From Halisarca cf. caerulea (taxonomy: Eukaryota > Porifera > Demospongiae > Chondrillida > Halisarcidae), in contig CAUJGJ010000005.1 in the NCBI GenBank assembly GCA_963170055.1, positions 719,901 through 783,900 on the forward strand: 64,000 nucleotides of DNA, written 5' to 3'. Each line of letters opens with the position of its first letter. Position 1 is the stretch's first letter. Made by a program: the position numbers and the translations under genes. This document shows, one piece after another, positions 1 through 12,380 of the stretch. The notes under the pieces were generated by a model. That model saw only the letters and a list, made by a program, of their open reading frames with translations. It was not told the DNA's origin and did no database searches.

Positions 1-480
1 TATATTTAAATTTCATACACTTTGCCATGGTATGAAGCTCAGCACGTCATCTTCTGCAGTGAATCTTGTCAAATGTTGGAGATAAGATGGTGTATTCAGT
101 ATGCTAGCTTCCTACCATAGCAATGTGTGCGAAATTTAAATGTACAACGCAAAAATTAATACCAATGCATGAACTTTCTAGAGGTATAGTAGGTATACAG
201 CTGGTGAAAAGAGTGATTAGAGAGACCCATCAATTCACGCTTCAAAGGGATGTTGACCTGGCTAAATACCTCTACACCGAATAGGGAGTAAGTGGGAGGA
301 GGTAGTGAATTATTGGAAGTGAACGGTTTACTTGTTAGACATGAAAAACATCAGACAATGCACCTCTTTCAACTTCCGTGTCCTCTCATCATCTGATGTA
401 GACAATGATGGTGTTGGTTCAGCAGTTGTAGATGTCACTACAGTCCGGGATTGAGGGGGACAACCTGCAATAGGTACAAA
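1..480. other. No gene recognised
   Basis: I see no convincing coding exon, RNA gene or element end here. The minus-strand reading frame that reaches into this stretch is only an extension of the open frames produced by the 18-bp minisatellite to its right. Confidence 0.5.
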
Positions 481-483
481 TGA

Positions 484-866
484 GACAGACACCACTGGAT
501 CCATGTACACCACTGGACGCATGTACACCACTGGACCCATGTACGCCACTGGACGCAAGTACGCCACTGGATGCATGTTCGCCACTGGACACATGTACAC
601 CACTGGACGCAAGTACGCCACTGGACGCATGTACGCCACTGGACGCATGTACGCCACTGGATGCATGTACGCCACTGGATGCATGTACGTCACTGGATGC
701 ATGTACACCAATGGATGCATGTACACCAATGGATGCATGTACACCAATGGATGCATGTACACCACTGGATGCATGTACACCAATGGATGCATGTACACCA
801 ATGGATGCATGTACACCACTGGATGCATGTACATCACTGGATGCATGTACATCACTTCTTCAAGAC
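484..866. repeat. 18-bp minisatellite
   Basis: About 20 tandem copies of an 18-bp unit, for example ATGTACACCACTGGACGC, with variants such as ATGTACGCCACTGGATGC and ATGTACACCAATGGATGC. Variants are clustered: GGACGC types lie on the left and GGATGC types in the middle and right. This is typical of local homogenisation. Because the unit is a multiple of three and has no stop codon in several frames, long open frames appear on both strands. I do not regard them as genes. Confidence 0.95.
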
Positions 867-984
867 ACACGTATCCAGTTCTAAACATAATGTATCTCCG
901 AAGGAGTATTATTAGGTGGCTACTACAGACAAGTGACTGGGGCAGAGAGGTTCATGGCTGTTATACATACACAAGTGCATGGCT

Positions 985-1495
985 CCTGTAGACAGGTGTC
1001 TATACCGCAGACAGGCAGCTGCTACAAAAAGGTGGCTGCTATAGACAGATGGCTGCTGTAGACAATTGGCGGCTACAGACAGGTGACTGCTGTAGACAAG
1101 TGGCTGCTGTAGACAGGTGGTTACTACAAACAGGTGGCTGCTACAGACAGGTGGCTGCTCTAGATAGGCATCTGCTACAGACAGGTGGCTGCTGTACACA
1201 GGTGGCTGCAACAGACAGGTGGCTGCTGTAGACAGGTGGCTGCTCCAGACAGGTGGCTGCTGTAGACAGGTGGCCACTACAGATAGGTGGCTGCTGTAGA
1301 CAGATGGCTGCTACAAACAGGTGGCTGCTACAGACAGGTGGCTGCTAAAGACAGGCAGCTGCTACAGACAGGTGGCTTCTGCAGACAGGTGGCTGCTACA
1401 CACAGGTTGCTGCTACAAACAGGTGGCTACTACAAACAGGTGGCTGTTGTAGACAGGTGGCTGCTACAAACAGGTGGCTACTGTAAACAGCTACA
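985..1495. repeat. 17-bp minisatellite
   Basis: About 29 tandem copies of a 17-bp unit close to GACAGGTGGCTGCTGTA, with a TACA/TGTA variation at the end. As 17 is not a multiple of three, a reading frame returns to phase only every 51 bp, which gives a spurious 17-residue peptide repeat. It is unrelated in sequence to the 18-bp array about 120 bp to its left. Confidence 0.95.
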
Positions 1496-1780
1496 TAAGG
1501 TTCCAGTGATAAGAGAGACCACCACTCTGGTGCGATGGTGTTGCCCACCTCCTCACATTGTGCGCTTGTAGATACAGTACAACCTCGATAGTCCAACATA
1601 ACAGGGACCAACAATTTATTACCAGATTAGTGGGGTGGGTGGATTGTAAGGGTTTGTACTGTACGGTATTTGTGAAGTTGGTTACTCACGTAACATTTGG
1701 CAGACAAGCAGGTTGTTCTAGTTTTCACTGCAGTACAGACTGACACGACAACCTGTACCAAACCATATAGATAAACCAAC

Positions 1781-2107
1781 CTGGCATCGGCTCTCCTACA
1801 AGCTTCTCAAACACTCTCCTGCCTACTTCAATCAGCTTTGGTCTGGTGGGGCTACCTATCTCTGCAAGACACTCACAGAACACCTTTAGTCTGTCTTCAG
1901 TGTAGCTTGACTCAGCAAACTGGTACCATCTCTCAAAAGCATCAAAATGCTTCCCTCTTACATTCAAAGAGAGGATCTCCCTGTATGGAGGGTCTCCCAA
2001 CAGCTGTGGGCCCCAACCAAACAGCTTTGATGCCACGTCATTGTCTATTGAGAGGTTCTCTCTCAAGTAAGAGTATTCACACCTCAGTACATCCTTCACT
2101 GCATCTT
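1781..2107 (-). CDS. Single exon of an unrecognised minus-strand gene
   Basis: On the minus strand a strong acceptor (CCCTCACTTTCAG) is followed by an open frame of about 109 codons. The frame contains the stretches YSYLRENLSIDN, FERWYQFAESSYTEDRL and FCECLAEIGSP. A possible donor follows GATGCCAG at 1781 (gttggt), with alternatives slightly downstream. The exon would be 327 bases and symmetric (phase 1-1), the class suited to domain shuffling. The helical, aromatic-rich sequence with a conserved-looking Trp could be a death-fold-like domain, but I do not recognise a family. No second exon is evident nearby. It could be a lone or fossil exon. Confidence 0.4.
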
Positions 2108-2119
2108 CTGAAAGTGAGG

Positions 2120-3980
2120 GAGAAAGTGGATTGGTTGCAATGTTCTACACAACTCATCATTTGTATAGTAACTCTAAACTAACAGACCAGCCACAACAGT
2201 GGAGTATATCAATCAATCATTATTAACATGCGCACATGTACGAACACTAAGGTAATGAGATACCCAATGAGGCACAAGATCATAATTATAGTACAGAAAC
2301 GGAAGATTGATGCAGAGTAGCCAAAGCGGGCACACCACACCACCACATTCAAAATTAATGTACAAATAAGAACTTAGCCATCTTGCTATCTCTGCATGCT
2401 TGGTCCACAATCATAGCAACCCTTTCATCTAACGTGTACTCAAATCATTGAAGCCACTATAAGCAACTCGCAAACATGTACAATTATGGGTTGGCGCTGA
2501 ATTGACCAAGCAGGGCAGCTCAACATCCAATTTTATTATAGTTTATGATATTAGCTATTTGTATTAATTCCGTACCATGCAATGAGAAGAGAGTGATTGA
2601 ACAATTTCTGCTTCTGTAACTGGATCACTTCTGGCGAGGGTGGCCGGGCCATTTGTGGACAGGAACACATTGCGCATAACAAGTCAGCGGCTATAGTACA
2701 TTCACATGACAAGTAGATATCGACTGTCATGTTTCAGTGAAAGGGATCAGCAGGTTAGTAGGGTACAGGAAGCTAGCTAGGGAGAATGGCATTTATAATT
2801 TACTTCATAAGTTACCTGAAGCGGACGAATCGTCCGAACTAGTGGTGGTCTTTGACGGTTCTGACATCACTTGTAGTCAACTGCTGTATTCTCGTCTCAC
2901 AAAATGCCTTTTAAATTCAGACAGACCGTTCACTTGGTCGTCACGTCATGCATGAATGGCTATGTGGGAATATCCCTACATCATGTAGAGACCAGCCAAC
3001 GGCCATTTTATGCCGTGTTGGTGTTCTTTCTCGTTATCCTCCCTGTGGCAATCGGAATCAGACAAGAACGGCAAAGGAAACGATTCGGAAAGACATTCGC
3101 GAAAAGGAACGATTTGCGAAAGTTTTATTCCGCTAAACTTCCCCGCCGTACTGTATCAAGTGATCTATGCGCATATCGAGTGCAAACAGATCCGTGTATA
3201 TTTCCGCCATCCGTTTTTTCGATATAGACGGACGGACGGTCTATACATGTAGACAGAAATTTGTTATAACAGTGTTTGTTATAAGTGTGCACCACTGTAT
3301 TCACCTGTCAAGCAGCATATGCATACATGCACCAACGGATCTATGCATATATTAAGTGTTCTATGTACTAATATGTAGAGAGTGATCTCACTATATACAT
3401 AGATCATGTGCTGTGTTATTTATAGTATATACATTGTACAATATAATATGCATGAATTGTGTGTTAAATATATAGATTGCATGCGTTTTGTTGATCCATT
3501 TTACAAGTGGCACCCCATAGAGAAGAAGACGTAGGCTGAGATCTTACACACTTTCCAGTCTCGTGAAACTAGAAATATAAACATCATTTATTGCTTTTAA
3601 ATAATATTTACATGATCTAAAAATTAATGATATTCACAAACCTAGCTTATGGACCTGCACTGCATGACAAAGGCGAGTTATACGATAATTGACCCTGGCC
3701 AAAGTGGTTCCGTGAGGACTATTTTTAGCTGCCGCCAAAAGTGGTCCATAAGCCATAAGTCTAAAAGTGGACATGTTTTGGTATAGCCAAAAGTGTCCCC
3801 TTTGCCAATTTGAAACGTGCTCTAGGAGAGGACCATGCATGCTTGGCACTACTTTTGGCATGCCAAAATAAGTCCAAAGTACCCTTTTGGCAGCTCACTA
3901 TTTTTTTAGTCTTTAGCTAAAGGAATTTAGTACTAGCATACTATACTGTACTAGAAAACATGACGCAACTGTTGTTTATC
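2120..3980. other. No gene recognised; short unassigned ORFs
   Basis: Two plus-strand open stretches, at 2737-2955 (translating as MKGISRLVGYRK at its start) and about 2904-3240, resemble nothing I know and lack clear splice signals on both sides. The rest is AT-rich, with no element end I can define. Confidence 0.3.
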
Positions 3981-3984
3981 TTCC

Positions 3985-4312
3985 GATTACATCAAAGAAG
4001 CCACACTGGGTAGTATTTGGGATACCTGTTGTGTTGTCAGGACAGTGCATGTTTGCTGGTGCTGAGTTTGATATATAACATGCAATCATTAGTTGTCAAT
4101 TAATGTGTAAAGGTCGCAATAACAACATATATGCAATGTACAGCAACCATAGCAGAGCAGCTGTCTTTTTAAGTGTTAAAAAGAGATAAATTAGTTACCG
4201 CATGGCTTCCTTGAGGAGCAACATGTTTACTGACCTCAGTTCTTGGGCGCTAGGAGCCCTTGGCTCTTGGCCAGTAAACATGTTACTCCCCAAGGAGCCA
4301 TGTGGTAACTAG
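3985..4312. mobile_element. Fold-back (palindromic) repeat, copy A
   Basis: From 4190 to 4312 the sequence forms a long imperfect hairpin. TAGTTACCGCATGGCTTCC and GGAGCAACATGTTTACTGACC on the left pair with CCAGTAAACATGTTACTCCCC and AAGGAGCCATGTGGTAACTA on the right. The 200 bases before it match the left part of the element at 26650-26993 (shared: TTGTCAATTAATG, AAGGTCGCAATAACAAC, GAGCAGCTGTCTTTTTAAG). The left terminal repeat is degenerate (ACATCAAAGAAGCCAC), and the right end is missing or replaced by the second hairpin that follows. Confidence 0.8.
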
Positions 4313-4355
4313 TATATACTTATATGAATGCTTAAATTGATTAAAATTAATGAAT

Positions 4356-4520
4356 GTGTCTTTTTAAGTGTTAAAAGGAAATAAATTAGTTACCACATGG
4401 CTTCCTTGGGGAGCAACATGTTTACTGACCTCAATCCTGGGGTGCTATATATCTCCCTCAGCTCTCAGCCAGTAAACATGTTACTCCCCATGCAAGGAGC
4501 TATATGTGGTAACTAATACT
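4356..4520. mobile_element. Fold-back repeat, tandem second hairpin
   Basis: This repeats the right half of the preceding element. GTCTTTTTAAGTGTTAAAAG leads into the TAGTTACCACATGGCTTCC arm, then the complementary arm AGTAAACATGTTACTCCCC and GAGCTATATGTGGTAACTA. The linker between hairpins is about 45 bp. It is probably a local duplication rather than an independent insertion. Confidence 0.8.
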
Positions 4521-4561
4521 TATGAATGCTTAAATTAATTAAATGTATGTGTGTATGTGTG

Positions 4562-4680
4562 TCAGTCATGCAGTCTGTCTGCCTGTCTGTCTGTCTGTCT
4601 GTCTGTCTGTATGTATGTGTCTGTCTGTGTGTATATATATGTATGTGTGTGTGTGTGGGGGGGGGGGGGGGGGGGGGGAT
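4562..4680. repeat. (CTGT)n/(TG)n microsatellite ending in a 22-base G run
   Basis: A CTGT/TGTA tract grades into TG and then into an uninterrupted run of G at about 4657-4678. The G run could form intramolecular or intermolecular quadruplex structures. It may also be a sequencing-length artefact. Confidence 0.9.
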
Positions 4681-5602
4681 CGGTATTTGCACTGGGGGTA
4701 CAGGTAGTGTTTCTAAGCAAATCTGATTGTCATTTGTTCTGGAGAGAGGGGAGATATTGTTACCTATAGGAATCTGCCTTTTGCAGCTAGTAAATAAAGA
4801 GGTACGTTTGTATATACTATCATAGTAGACTATGTAGTGGCCGGATGATGCTTATATATCAGAATAATATGGTGGAAGCGCTATGATGATTGTTTGGCAG
4901 TGTAGTGTATGTATGTGTAAGTGTATTTGATTGTTACTGCAGTTATTATTTCCTGTTTTATCACACATGCCCACATGCTTGCTACACATAGTCATGCATT
5001 TTACATAAAATTCAATGTGCAACGTGCACTAGCCGGACGCTTTTCTTTTCTCTTTTACTTTCATTTGATGAACTTGAGTATATATATACAGGGTATGGCC
5101 ATTGGTAGCATTGTTTTCATTGAGTTTTCTATGATTGGGTCGAGTGTTCGGTTGTTATCCCCCAGGGCCCAGGGTAAATTATTGTAGGAAAATACTACCC
5201 CCTCAGCTATCCCTCCCCCCAATTAAGGTAATATACTAAGCTGAATATGATAGTGAAATTATGTGTTGGCAAGATACAAGCCAAGGATAGGATAGGAAAT
5301 CTTATATAGCCATGCATGGGGAACCAATTATCTTGAGACTATACTGCAAGGCACCTAGAGAGTAAAAGGGAAACCAAAATAGTTCCACAAGTATGTAATT
5401 AATACAATAATACAAGAAAAATGAATCACAGTATTAAATGTATACATCATGCAGTCAAAATCACATACAAATTGAAAAAAATTAATGCTTCTTTTTGTGA
5501 CAGGAGATTTTTCGTGGCAGGCGAAAGAGGGCGCATTTGCATCGAGCTAGTCAATCGAACGTCAAGTGGAGCTACATGTCCAGGAGTATTTGTGAGCTGC
5601 GC

Positions 5603-8600
5603 ATGGACCTCTACAGGTGTCACAGATTCTTCAAAATCAATGTTTCTATAAGACTCAACTCAAGGGTTAAGTCTTTTCAAAATGGGGTTAATTACAGTAG
5701 ATTTTGCCGTGCAAAGTCAACTCTCTCTCCCAAACTGCCTCTGGAGCCACTTGGCATATCAGTAGTAGAGGACAACTCGTCTGTGCGAGATTTCTTGGAT
5801 GGTGTTATCTCAGAGCAGGAGGACGCATTCTTTGCTGTGGATCTCGGTCGTTTGATTCGCCTCTACAAGCAGTGGAGAAATCTACTACCGCGAGTTGATG
5901 CATTTTACGGTAATTTCCATTGTCAATGAATTGTATTCTATAATTATGTATATTCATATGACAATATTATGATATGCGATTTTTATGTTCATACTACATG
6001 TTGTTTGCTTGTCTATGAGGCAATATGTCTCCTCACACTTTCCCCGAGATTTGATGCCTTTTCTCTAGCCATGCATCATTAGTACATCAGCAATCATCTA
6101 TACATAGGGCATGTAGACAATGTTGCATGTGCTTGTATATACTAGAAATTTCTTCAAAGGGGGGGAAGAGACATTAATAAAGCAAGGAGATGGACCATCA
6201 GAAATTAACCAGAAGGTATCCATAATATGGAGAATGATCAGCAGGCCGAGGGGAATCCAAGGATCTCAAATGGAGAGGATTCCAATCATGAACATGCATG
6301 CACATGGACATACAGTATGGTGTTATGCTAGTCTACATTATAATTATATATTATATAATATATACTATAACTCAAAACCAAAATCATGACTTTATAACAC
6401 CAAAAAGGCGGCCATGTTGTTTGACGCCTGATGAATATTAATCACAATGGTATTTAAAAATCATTGTGACTGAGATTCTGTGTGACTCTGGCCATCAATT
6501 TTAAAACTAGCTTAGCCTTCCCTCTGCATGCTGATCATATATACAGCTTGTTCTGTGAGCAGATAGGTTTGCGTTAAGGAAAAATATGAAAGAGGAGGTG
6601 AGGGGGTTGTAACCACAGAAACCCTCCCTGGCCCCTCTGAATCACCCTCAAATAGTGCAGCTTTGATAAGTACCAAAACCCAAGGAAGGTATGAGTATGC
6701 GTATACTAGTGTCCTCATGCTTAATTTCAGTTTAGACTATGAGTCCTACATGCTTGGTTCTCACAAAGCCCCACTAGTCCACTCATCATGTATGTCCAAC
6801 ATTCTGTAGTCTACCTTCAATGTTTATGTAGGCTGACTGCAGTGTCTGTGATGCCAATAGTAATGCCATGTGATTGTGTGTTTGGCCAATACGCAGAATA
6901 TATGAAAGGAAGATCTATTCTGGTTGTGAAGCCAGATTGATACGAATCTCAAGACCATGTTTTACTAAGTTCAGTATACTAAAAACATGATGTGATTGTC
7001 ACACCATGCAAACTAATAATTACTGCGAGTGCAGTATATAGCTGATCAGAGTACATATGCCAGCTAGAAAGGGGCTTATTCAACCCCTGTGCACTTGTAA
7101 ATAGTGACTGCACAAGTGCAGCTGCAAAATTTGTCTAGCTCAGAGTTTGTATATTGAATGTCAATGGTTGTATATATGTTTGGCCATGTACCAGTTTTAG
7201 TATGTAATTATTAATAATGGTTGATGTGTCAAAAGAGCGAATTTACACAATGCTTATTGAAATCACTATACAATGTCAAATGACATCACAACATGCATGT
7301 TTAACATCTATGTACAGTGGAGTATTATCTTACTATATTAGATAGTATATATTATATATATATGCCAATTTAACTTCGCACAAATCCAACAAACCATATA
7401 GGAGAAATTCACAGCAGAATTCTAACTTCAAGTGTAGGTCTGATTGACTTGACATAATATTGCGCGTCCATTAAATGACCTCCTAGCTGCATGAAAGTCC
7501 GTCCCTCAAGCTTCCCTTTGACACAAGAATTGCCCTTTCTATTAATGCAGCTGTCAAATGCAACAGTGATCCAGGTGTCCTGTCTGTACTTGCACGACTT
7601 GGAGCAGGTTTTGACTGTGCCAGTAAAGAAGAAATAAGATCAATTCTTGATTTGGGAGTCATTCCAGAGCGAATCATTTATGCTCAGCCAGCAAAACAAT
7701 TGTCCCATTTGAAGTGAGTGTGATTGGGGTAGCCTGAGCGAGCCCCACAAGGACGTGATGTACGGGGTCGTGTCTGTTGCTGGCTGGATATGTATGAATG
7801 TATGTATGACATGGTAGTACTATGTATATGTGTGTCGTATGTTCAGCCAATAAAATTTTGACGGATTTCACCTAGTAATTATTCCGGCTGCATGGCAACA
7901 CTTTCGGCGACGAGTCCTGAGTGCTTTCTGCTCTTTCTTTGTCTGTTTCCCCTGCTCGGCGGGGCCCCTTCCTCTCTTTTACCTGCATGGTAGTCCAGGG
8001 CTCTTACTGATATTGTGTACATGGTTTTATCTTTTAATTCACAACAAACTATATGAGGATGAATGTAAGACAGAAGAAGTCTGTTTGCTAATGGCCACTT
8101 AAAATTCACAGCAGTTTGATAGATTTAAATATGAGGAGCATTAATGACAGATGGTGACCTCAAATCAGCTGTTCCAGCCCAATAATAACTGGTCTTATTT
8201 CTTCAAGTTGTTCATTTCTGAGTCAAGAACTTGGCGCGATTGGTGAAAACAGGCATCACAAAGCAAAAAAAATGGCAATTGCATTTCATGCATCACAAAG
8301 TAGACACTGAAGTCCCAACATTAAAGAGTGTTATAGTGTTCAGGGAATAATAACCGCCATCCTTAATTGTTTTCATTTTCTGAATCATCACAAAACGAAA
8401 CATCCGCATCACTAAATCTCGTCCAATAATTGAAGAAGAGTCCAGAGAAACAAGCTCTGTCGACCACTACTTAATCTATTGTGAACAATATATAGCCTAC
8501 CAGGTATTAGCAGACCAGTAGTTAGTTCTTTGGGTATTTGAGGAACTTGCTAATGGGCTTAAACATGCAGCTGTTTTGAGGTCACCATCTGTCGAACATT

Positions 8601-11600
8601 CTGCATCTTTTTTCCCACTGCTGTGTAGCAGCCAATAGCCATTCAAAATAAATGCTCATGCACATGTCTTGTAAAGCAGTAATTTATCTCCCTCAGCACT
8701 CCATGCTTTGGATGATAAAATCCATTACAACCTCCACGTATACCTCAAGCACTTAAGCCTGATTCACAATTGTTCACACGTACACGCAAATTGGTCACTG
8801 CGACCAAAGCGACCAATTTGCATGTTTGCATCTGCTATTCATGCCTATATAATCGGTGAATGTTCACAGCGACTACATTGCAAATGACTATTCATGTGTG
8901 ATTGCAACCAATTGTGAACCAGGCTTTAGTCTAACCTATTCTCATGTGTTATTTTGTGTGTACAATTCATAATATTATATGCAATGTCATATATAATACA
9001 TTACAATGATGTGTGTTCGTTGTGTGAAATTTGCACATTTTCCTAGATTTGCTGTAGAATCTGGTGTTCACAAATCCACATTTGATAGTGAAGAAGAGCT
9101 TATCAAAGTGGCAAATGCAGACCCCAAGGCAGAACAGGTCCTTCGAATCAGAGCTGATGATGACGATGCTGGCGTAACTCTGGGTAGTAAGTTTGGAGCT
9201 ACTCTATCTGAAGCACACCATCTTTTAGACACAGCACAACAGATGGGTGTCAACGTCATTGGTGTGAGGTGAGTGCTGCTTGTATGCATCAGAGTAGTTT
9301 AGTATCACTCGAAGGCAATGGAACACTTGCCATGTGCTTCACAGGTATATATGGCCAGTTTGGACAGGAAACAAAAATGGCAGACATTATCAAAGCACTG
9401 AAACAACCTGCCTTGTTTTCTGCTGGAACGAGATATACAGTTCTGAAATGTACTTTAACAAGAGCAAGGACATAATAATCTTTGTATATCTGAGCCAGTA
9501 GCCTAGAGGCTTATCCAATGCTTAAAAGATTGTCTTTGAGGACCTTTTGTTACACCAAGGTGAAACACAAAGATTGAAAACTCCAGTCGTAAAAATTGGG
9601 GTGTTTGTATACAAAAGTATAGGCTCAAAAATGGAATAAAGTGGAAACTTATTAATTAATATCAAAAAATAAGTTTTGCTGCTCCAATCCACATGGTTCC
9701 AATTATATTCAGGGTTATCCACAAGATAAACTGAGAAAAACACCCATGATATAAAATGGAACAATGTATTAAGATTCATTTTTGGATTCTGAAGGTTTAG
9801 TTCTTTGGGAACAATCTGCGAAAATTTTTAATTCAACTAAAGTTTCTCTAACCGCAATTTTAGTTGAAATATCCTTGTGGGATCTTCTTCCTTCTTTGCT
9901 GGATAGCAGATGCCATCATTACGTGACAATATAGATTAGGCTCAGGTCTGTATCAGATACAAAATATATAGATATACGTATGGTTAAGCATTAGCTCAAG
10001 CATCATTTAGAACTGTACATCTCATTCTGACAGAAAACAAGGTGATTTATTCCTGAGCAGTACTAACGTTCGCCATTTTATTTTGTGCCCTATTTGTCTC
10101 AATCTGACATACCTGCATTCAAAAATAGTGCCTTCTTTTTTAGTTGGAGCCTTTTAGGATGCTAAGCACAACTGATTTGCCTGTATGCATGTTCATAGTG
10201 TTCATATGTTCATGTTATTCTCATATTCCGTATAGTACATATATAAGTAGAACATGAACCCTACGAGCATGTTGTAAATACTTGTTGAAGTGTTCTGTCC
10301 TTACTATGTATGTTCACCGCCATGATGACCCATTCTTCGTCAAACTTAGGTCTAACTTACAATCCTTTTACAATTGATCTAGCTAGCTGTTTGCAAGTGT
10401 ACAATTTCTCACTTAAAGTATAATCTTCTAAATTTGCTGAAGCTTACTATGTATATACATCTGGCTTGATTAGGTACAGCTGCATGGTCCTATACTATTC
10501 AATAATATTGTTGGGAACAATCGCTAGTTTTTCAAATTTGTATATAGCAGCTGCTATATGCCTACTTGAAGAATAGTGCCTTAGTAAGACCTGGAGAGAA
10601 AACATGGACAGATGATAATGTTTAATTTACCTGTATAGGCTTGTTTTTCCTAGAATACCTTGCACATATATAGCAAGGCTATTGTTCACAAACAATACTT
10701 AATTGCTGTGCATGCATGATGACAATACAAATTAAAGCAATAATCTATCCTTGTGACAAGGTTAATGGTTTTTGATGTAGTTTGAGGGTACAGCTATTGC
10801 GACCTTCCTCCCTTTGGTGGAAGGTCCCTTTTGGCAAGGAATCAACAGATTCTACAGCTTTGAAGCACTGTTGGGTATCTGCTGACATGTACATTGCTTG
10901 TGGAGGAAGGGGAGGTTAGGGCATAGCAACCAAATCTGTTATAGCTTCATCTTGTGTCTCTGGTATCAACTTTTTCACTCAATGTGGTGGCACAGTAAAC
11001 ATTTCAGCACATTAAACAGAAGTATGTGCATAATGACTGTTTCCACACTCAGTCTGTTTTACAGTAAAAATTAATACAGTTAGCTATTAAGTTATAATAC
11101 ATAGTTTTGTTGTTGTTTGTTGTATAGTTTCCACATTGGTTATAATTCAACGAGCCCAGCTGCTTACAGTAAAGCTATTGAAATGGCTCACAATGTGTTT
11201 GAGTATGGTAAGTCCATTGGAAACAACTTCACTCTACTTGACATGGGAGGGGGTTTCCCTGGACACTTCGGGAGTGAAGGAATCTTTGAAGAACATGTGA
11301 CAGCTATCAACAGCTCATTACTGAAATATTTCAATGATGAGAAGATCACAGTGATAGCAGAACCGGGAACATACTTTGGTATGTCTCCCTTCACATTAGC
11401 TGTTTGTGTTACAAGTAAGAGACAGGTGACAGACAGTGGCTCTAAGGTACATTACCTACAACTACAGTCTTATATGGTGTGTCTTTATATGCCGTATGTA
11501 TGTGCTTTAATTTTTATGCTGTGTAAAGTTCATGGATCTTGAATTTAGCAATCATGCATGTTTTATAGTCACAAATGGCCATATTGTGCCATTGCACAAG

Positions 11601-12360
11601 AGCCCAAGCTAAATCTTATACCGGGTGTAAACCACACAGGAATTAAAGCGCATATGGTGGTATACATACTTTGAAGGAAGGAAACTGTTCAATTTATTCT
11701 GTTCCATAGTACTACTTTCAGATAAAGCAATATGAGCAAATATATAAGATTTTTTAGTGTATGTATTGCTATTTCAGTGTATCAGTCATTTTTCAAGCTT
11801 TTACACAATGGCTGCATGTGGGCACCAATGTACACACAGTTTATTTTTAATAATATTTCTGGAGAATATGTACATTGAGCACATTGTCACCATATATGTG
11901 GGAGCCATTCCTGCGGTGGTGGTGGCCTTATAACAGAGACTTTGATGTATGTGGTTCGCCCTCTCATTTGTAGGTTCAGAAGTGGATGTACTACATCAAT
12001 GACGGGACGTACGGTTCCTTCCGTTTGTATAATGAGTATTTTCCCAGAAGTGACGTATGCTTGATGTCTTCAACAGACAGCAGACCTGTCACTAAAGCTA
12101 CTGTTTGTGGTTCAACCTGTTGCAGCACTGATGTGGTGTTCAGTGACATCTCACTCCCAGAGTTGAACATTGGTGAATGGATGTACTTGGAGAACATGGG
12201 AGCCTATACTGGATCAGTGTGCTCCAATTTCAATGGTTTCCCGACACCACGATCGCTGTACTACATATCACAGAGTGATGCAGCTGAATTGGTGAGCCAG
12301 TGTTCCTCGGGTTATACGTGGTCTGACGGACACTTTTGGGACCACACAAGGGTGTCCTGA
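5603..12360 (+). CDS. Ornithine decarboxylase-like protein, five exons (possible antizyme inhibitor-like paralogue)
   Basis: Exons are 5603-5909, 7551-7713, 9047-9268, 11128-11446 and 11974-12360 (TGA). All introns are GT-AG, and the phases (1, 2, 2, 0) join into 465 residues. Family: fold-III PLP-dependent group IV decarboxylase, which turns ornithine into putrescine in the cytosol. Visible motifs: [17 protein letters not shown] (N-terminal region), YAVKCNSDP with the PLP lysine, [55 protein letters not shown] and ENMGAYT with FNGF. By vertebrate ODC numbering, K69, D88, H197, E274, D332, C360 and D364 are kept. S200 (HVGSG to HIGYN), R277 (EPGRY to EPGTY) and D361 (CD to CC) are not. The first two are PLP-phosphate contacts, and antizyme inhibitors also lose R277. 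Start: ATG 5603, or in-frame ATG 5576. An upstream in-frame stop is at 5498, and a GACAG acceptor at 5503 means earlier exons are possible. There is no PEST-like C-terminal tail. Sure of the family, unsure of activity. Confidence 0.92.
5910..7550. other. Intron 1 of the ODC-like gene
   Basis: 1,641 bases from donor GTAATT to acceptor TTAATGCAG. AT-rich. I see no convincing exon or defined element inside. Confidence 0.8.
8146..8593. mobile_element. Terminal-inverted-repeat element (MITE) in ODC-like intron 2
   Basis: The left end GACAGATGGTGACCTCAAAT plus CAGCTG is matched in inverse orientation at the right end (CAGCTGTTTTGAGGTCACC, ATCTGTC). The terminal repeat is about 26 bp with one mismatch. 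Length is 448 bp, with no coding capacity seen. Superfamily unclear. Confidence 0.85.
8756..8925. mobile_element. PIF/Harbinger-type MITE with TTA duplication
   Basis: A 170-bp palindromic element. It starts AGCCTGATTCACAATTG and ends CAATTGTGAACCAGGCT, and is flanked directly on both sides by TTA (8753-8755 and 8926-8928). A 3-bp TWA target duplication is the hallmark of PIF/Harbinger. The interior contains further inverted segments (AAATTGGTCACTGCGACC and GGTCGCTTTGGTC-like). Confidence 0.85.
9269..11127. other. Intron 3 of the ODC-like gene
   Basis: 1,859 bases between donor GTGAGT and acceptor TGTTGTATAG. No exon, RNA gene or transposon end is recognised. Confidence 0.7.
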
Positions 12361-12380
12361 TTATAGAGGTGTAGTACATA
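12335..12380. repeat. Tigger/pogo-like terminal motif overlapping the ODC-like stop codon
   Basis: AAGGGTGTCCTGATTATAGA followed by GGTGTAG resembles the inner part of pogo/Tigger ends, as seen nearby at 12868-12912 (AAGGTGTCCTGATTTTATAG, then GAGGTTCCATTGTACTG). The last codons and the TGA of the ODC-like reading frame fall inside it. It may be an old insertion that supplied the C-terminus, or a chance match. Confidence 0.4.

Noticed and set aside
503..991. Long open frames with MYTTGR/DACTPL/VYMHP repeats on both strands
   Set aside because: They are produced by the 18-bp minisatellite, which has no stops in several frames. No start context, splice sites or non-repeat domain support a gene.
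11188..11394. Minus-strand open frame within ODC-like exon 4
   Set aside because: It is antisense to a clearly coding exon.
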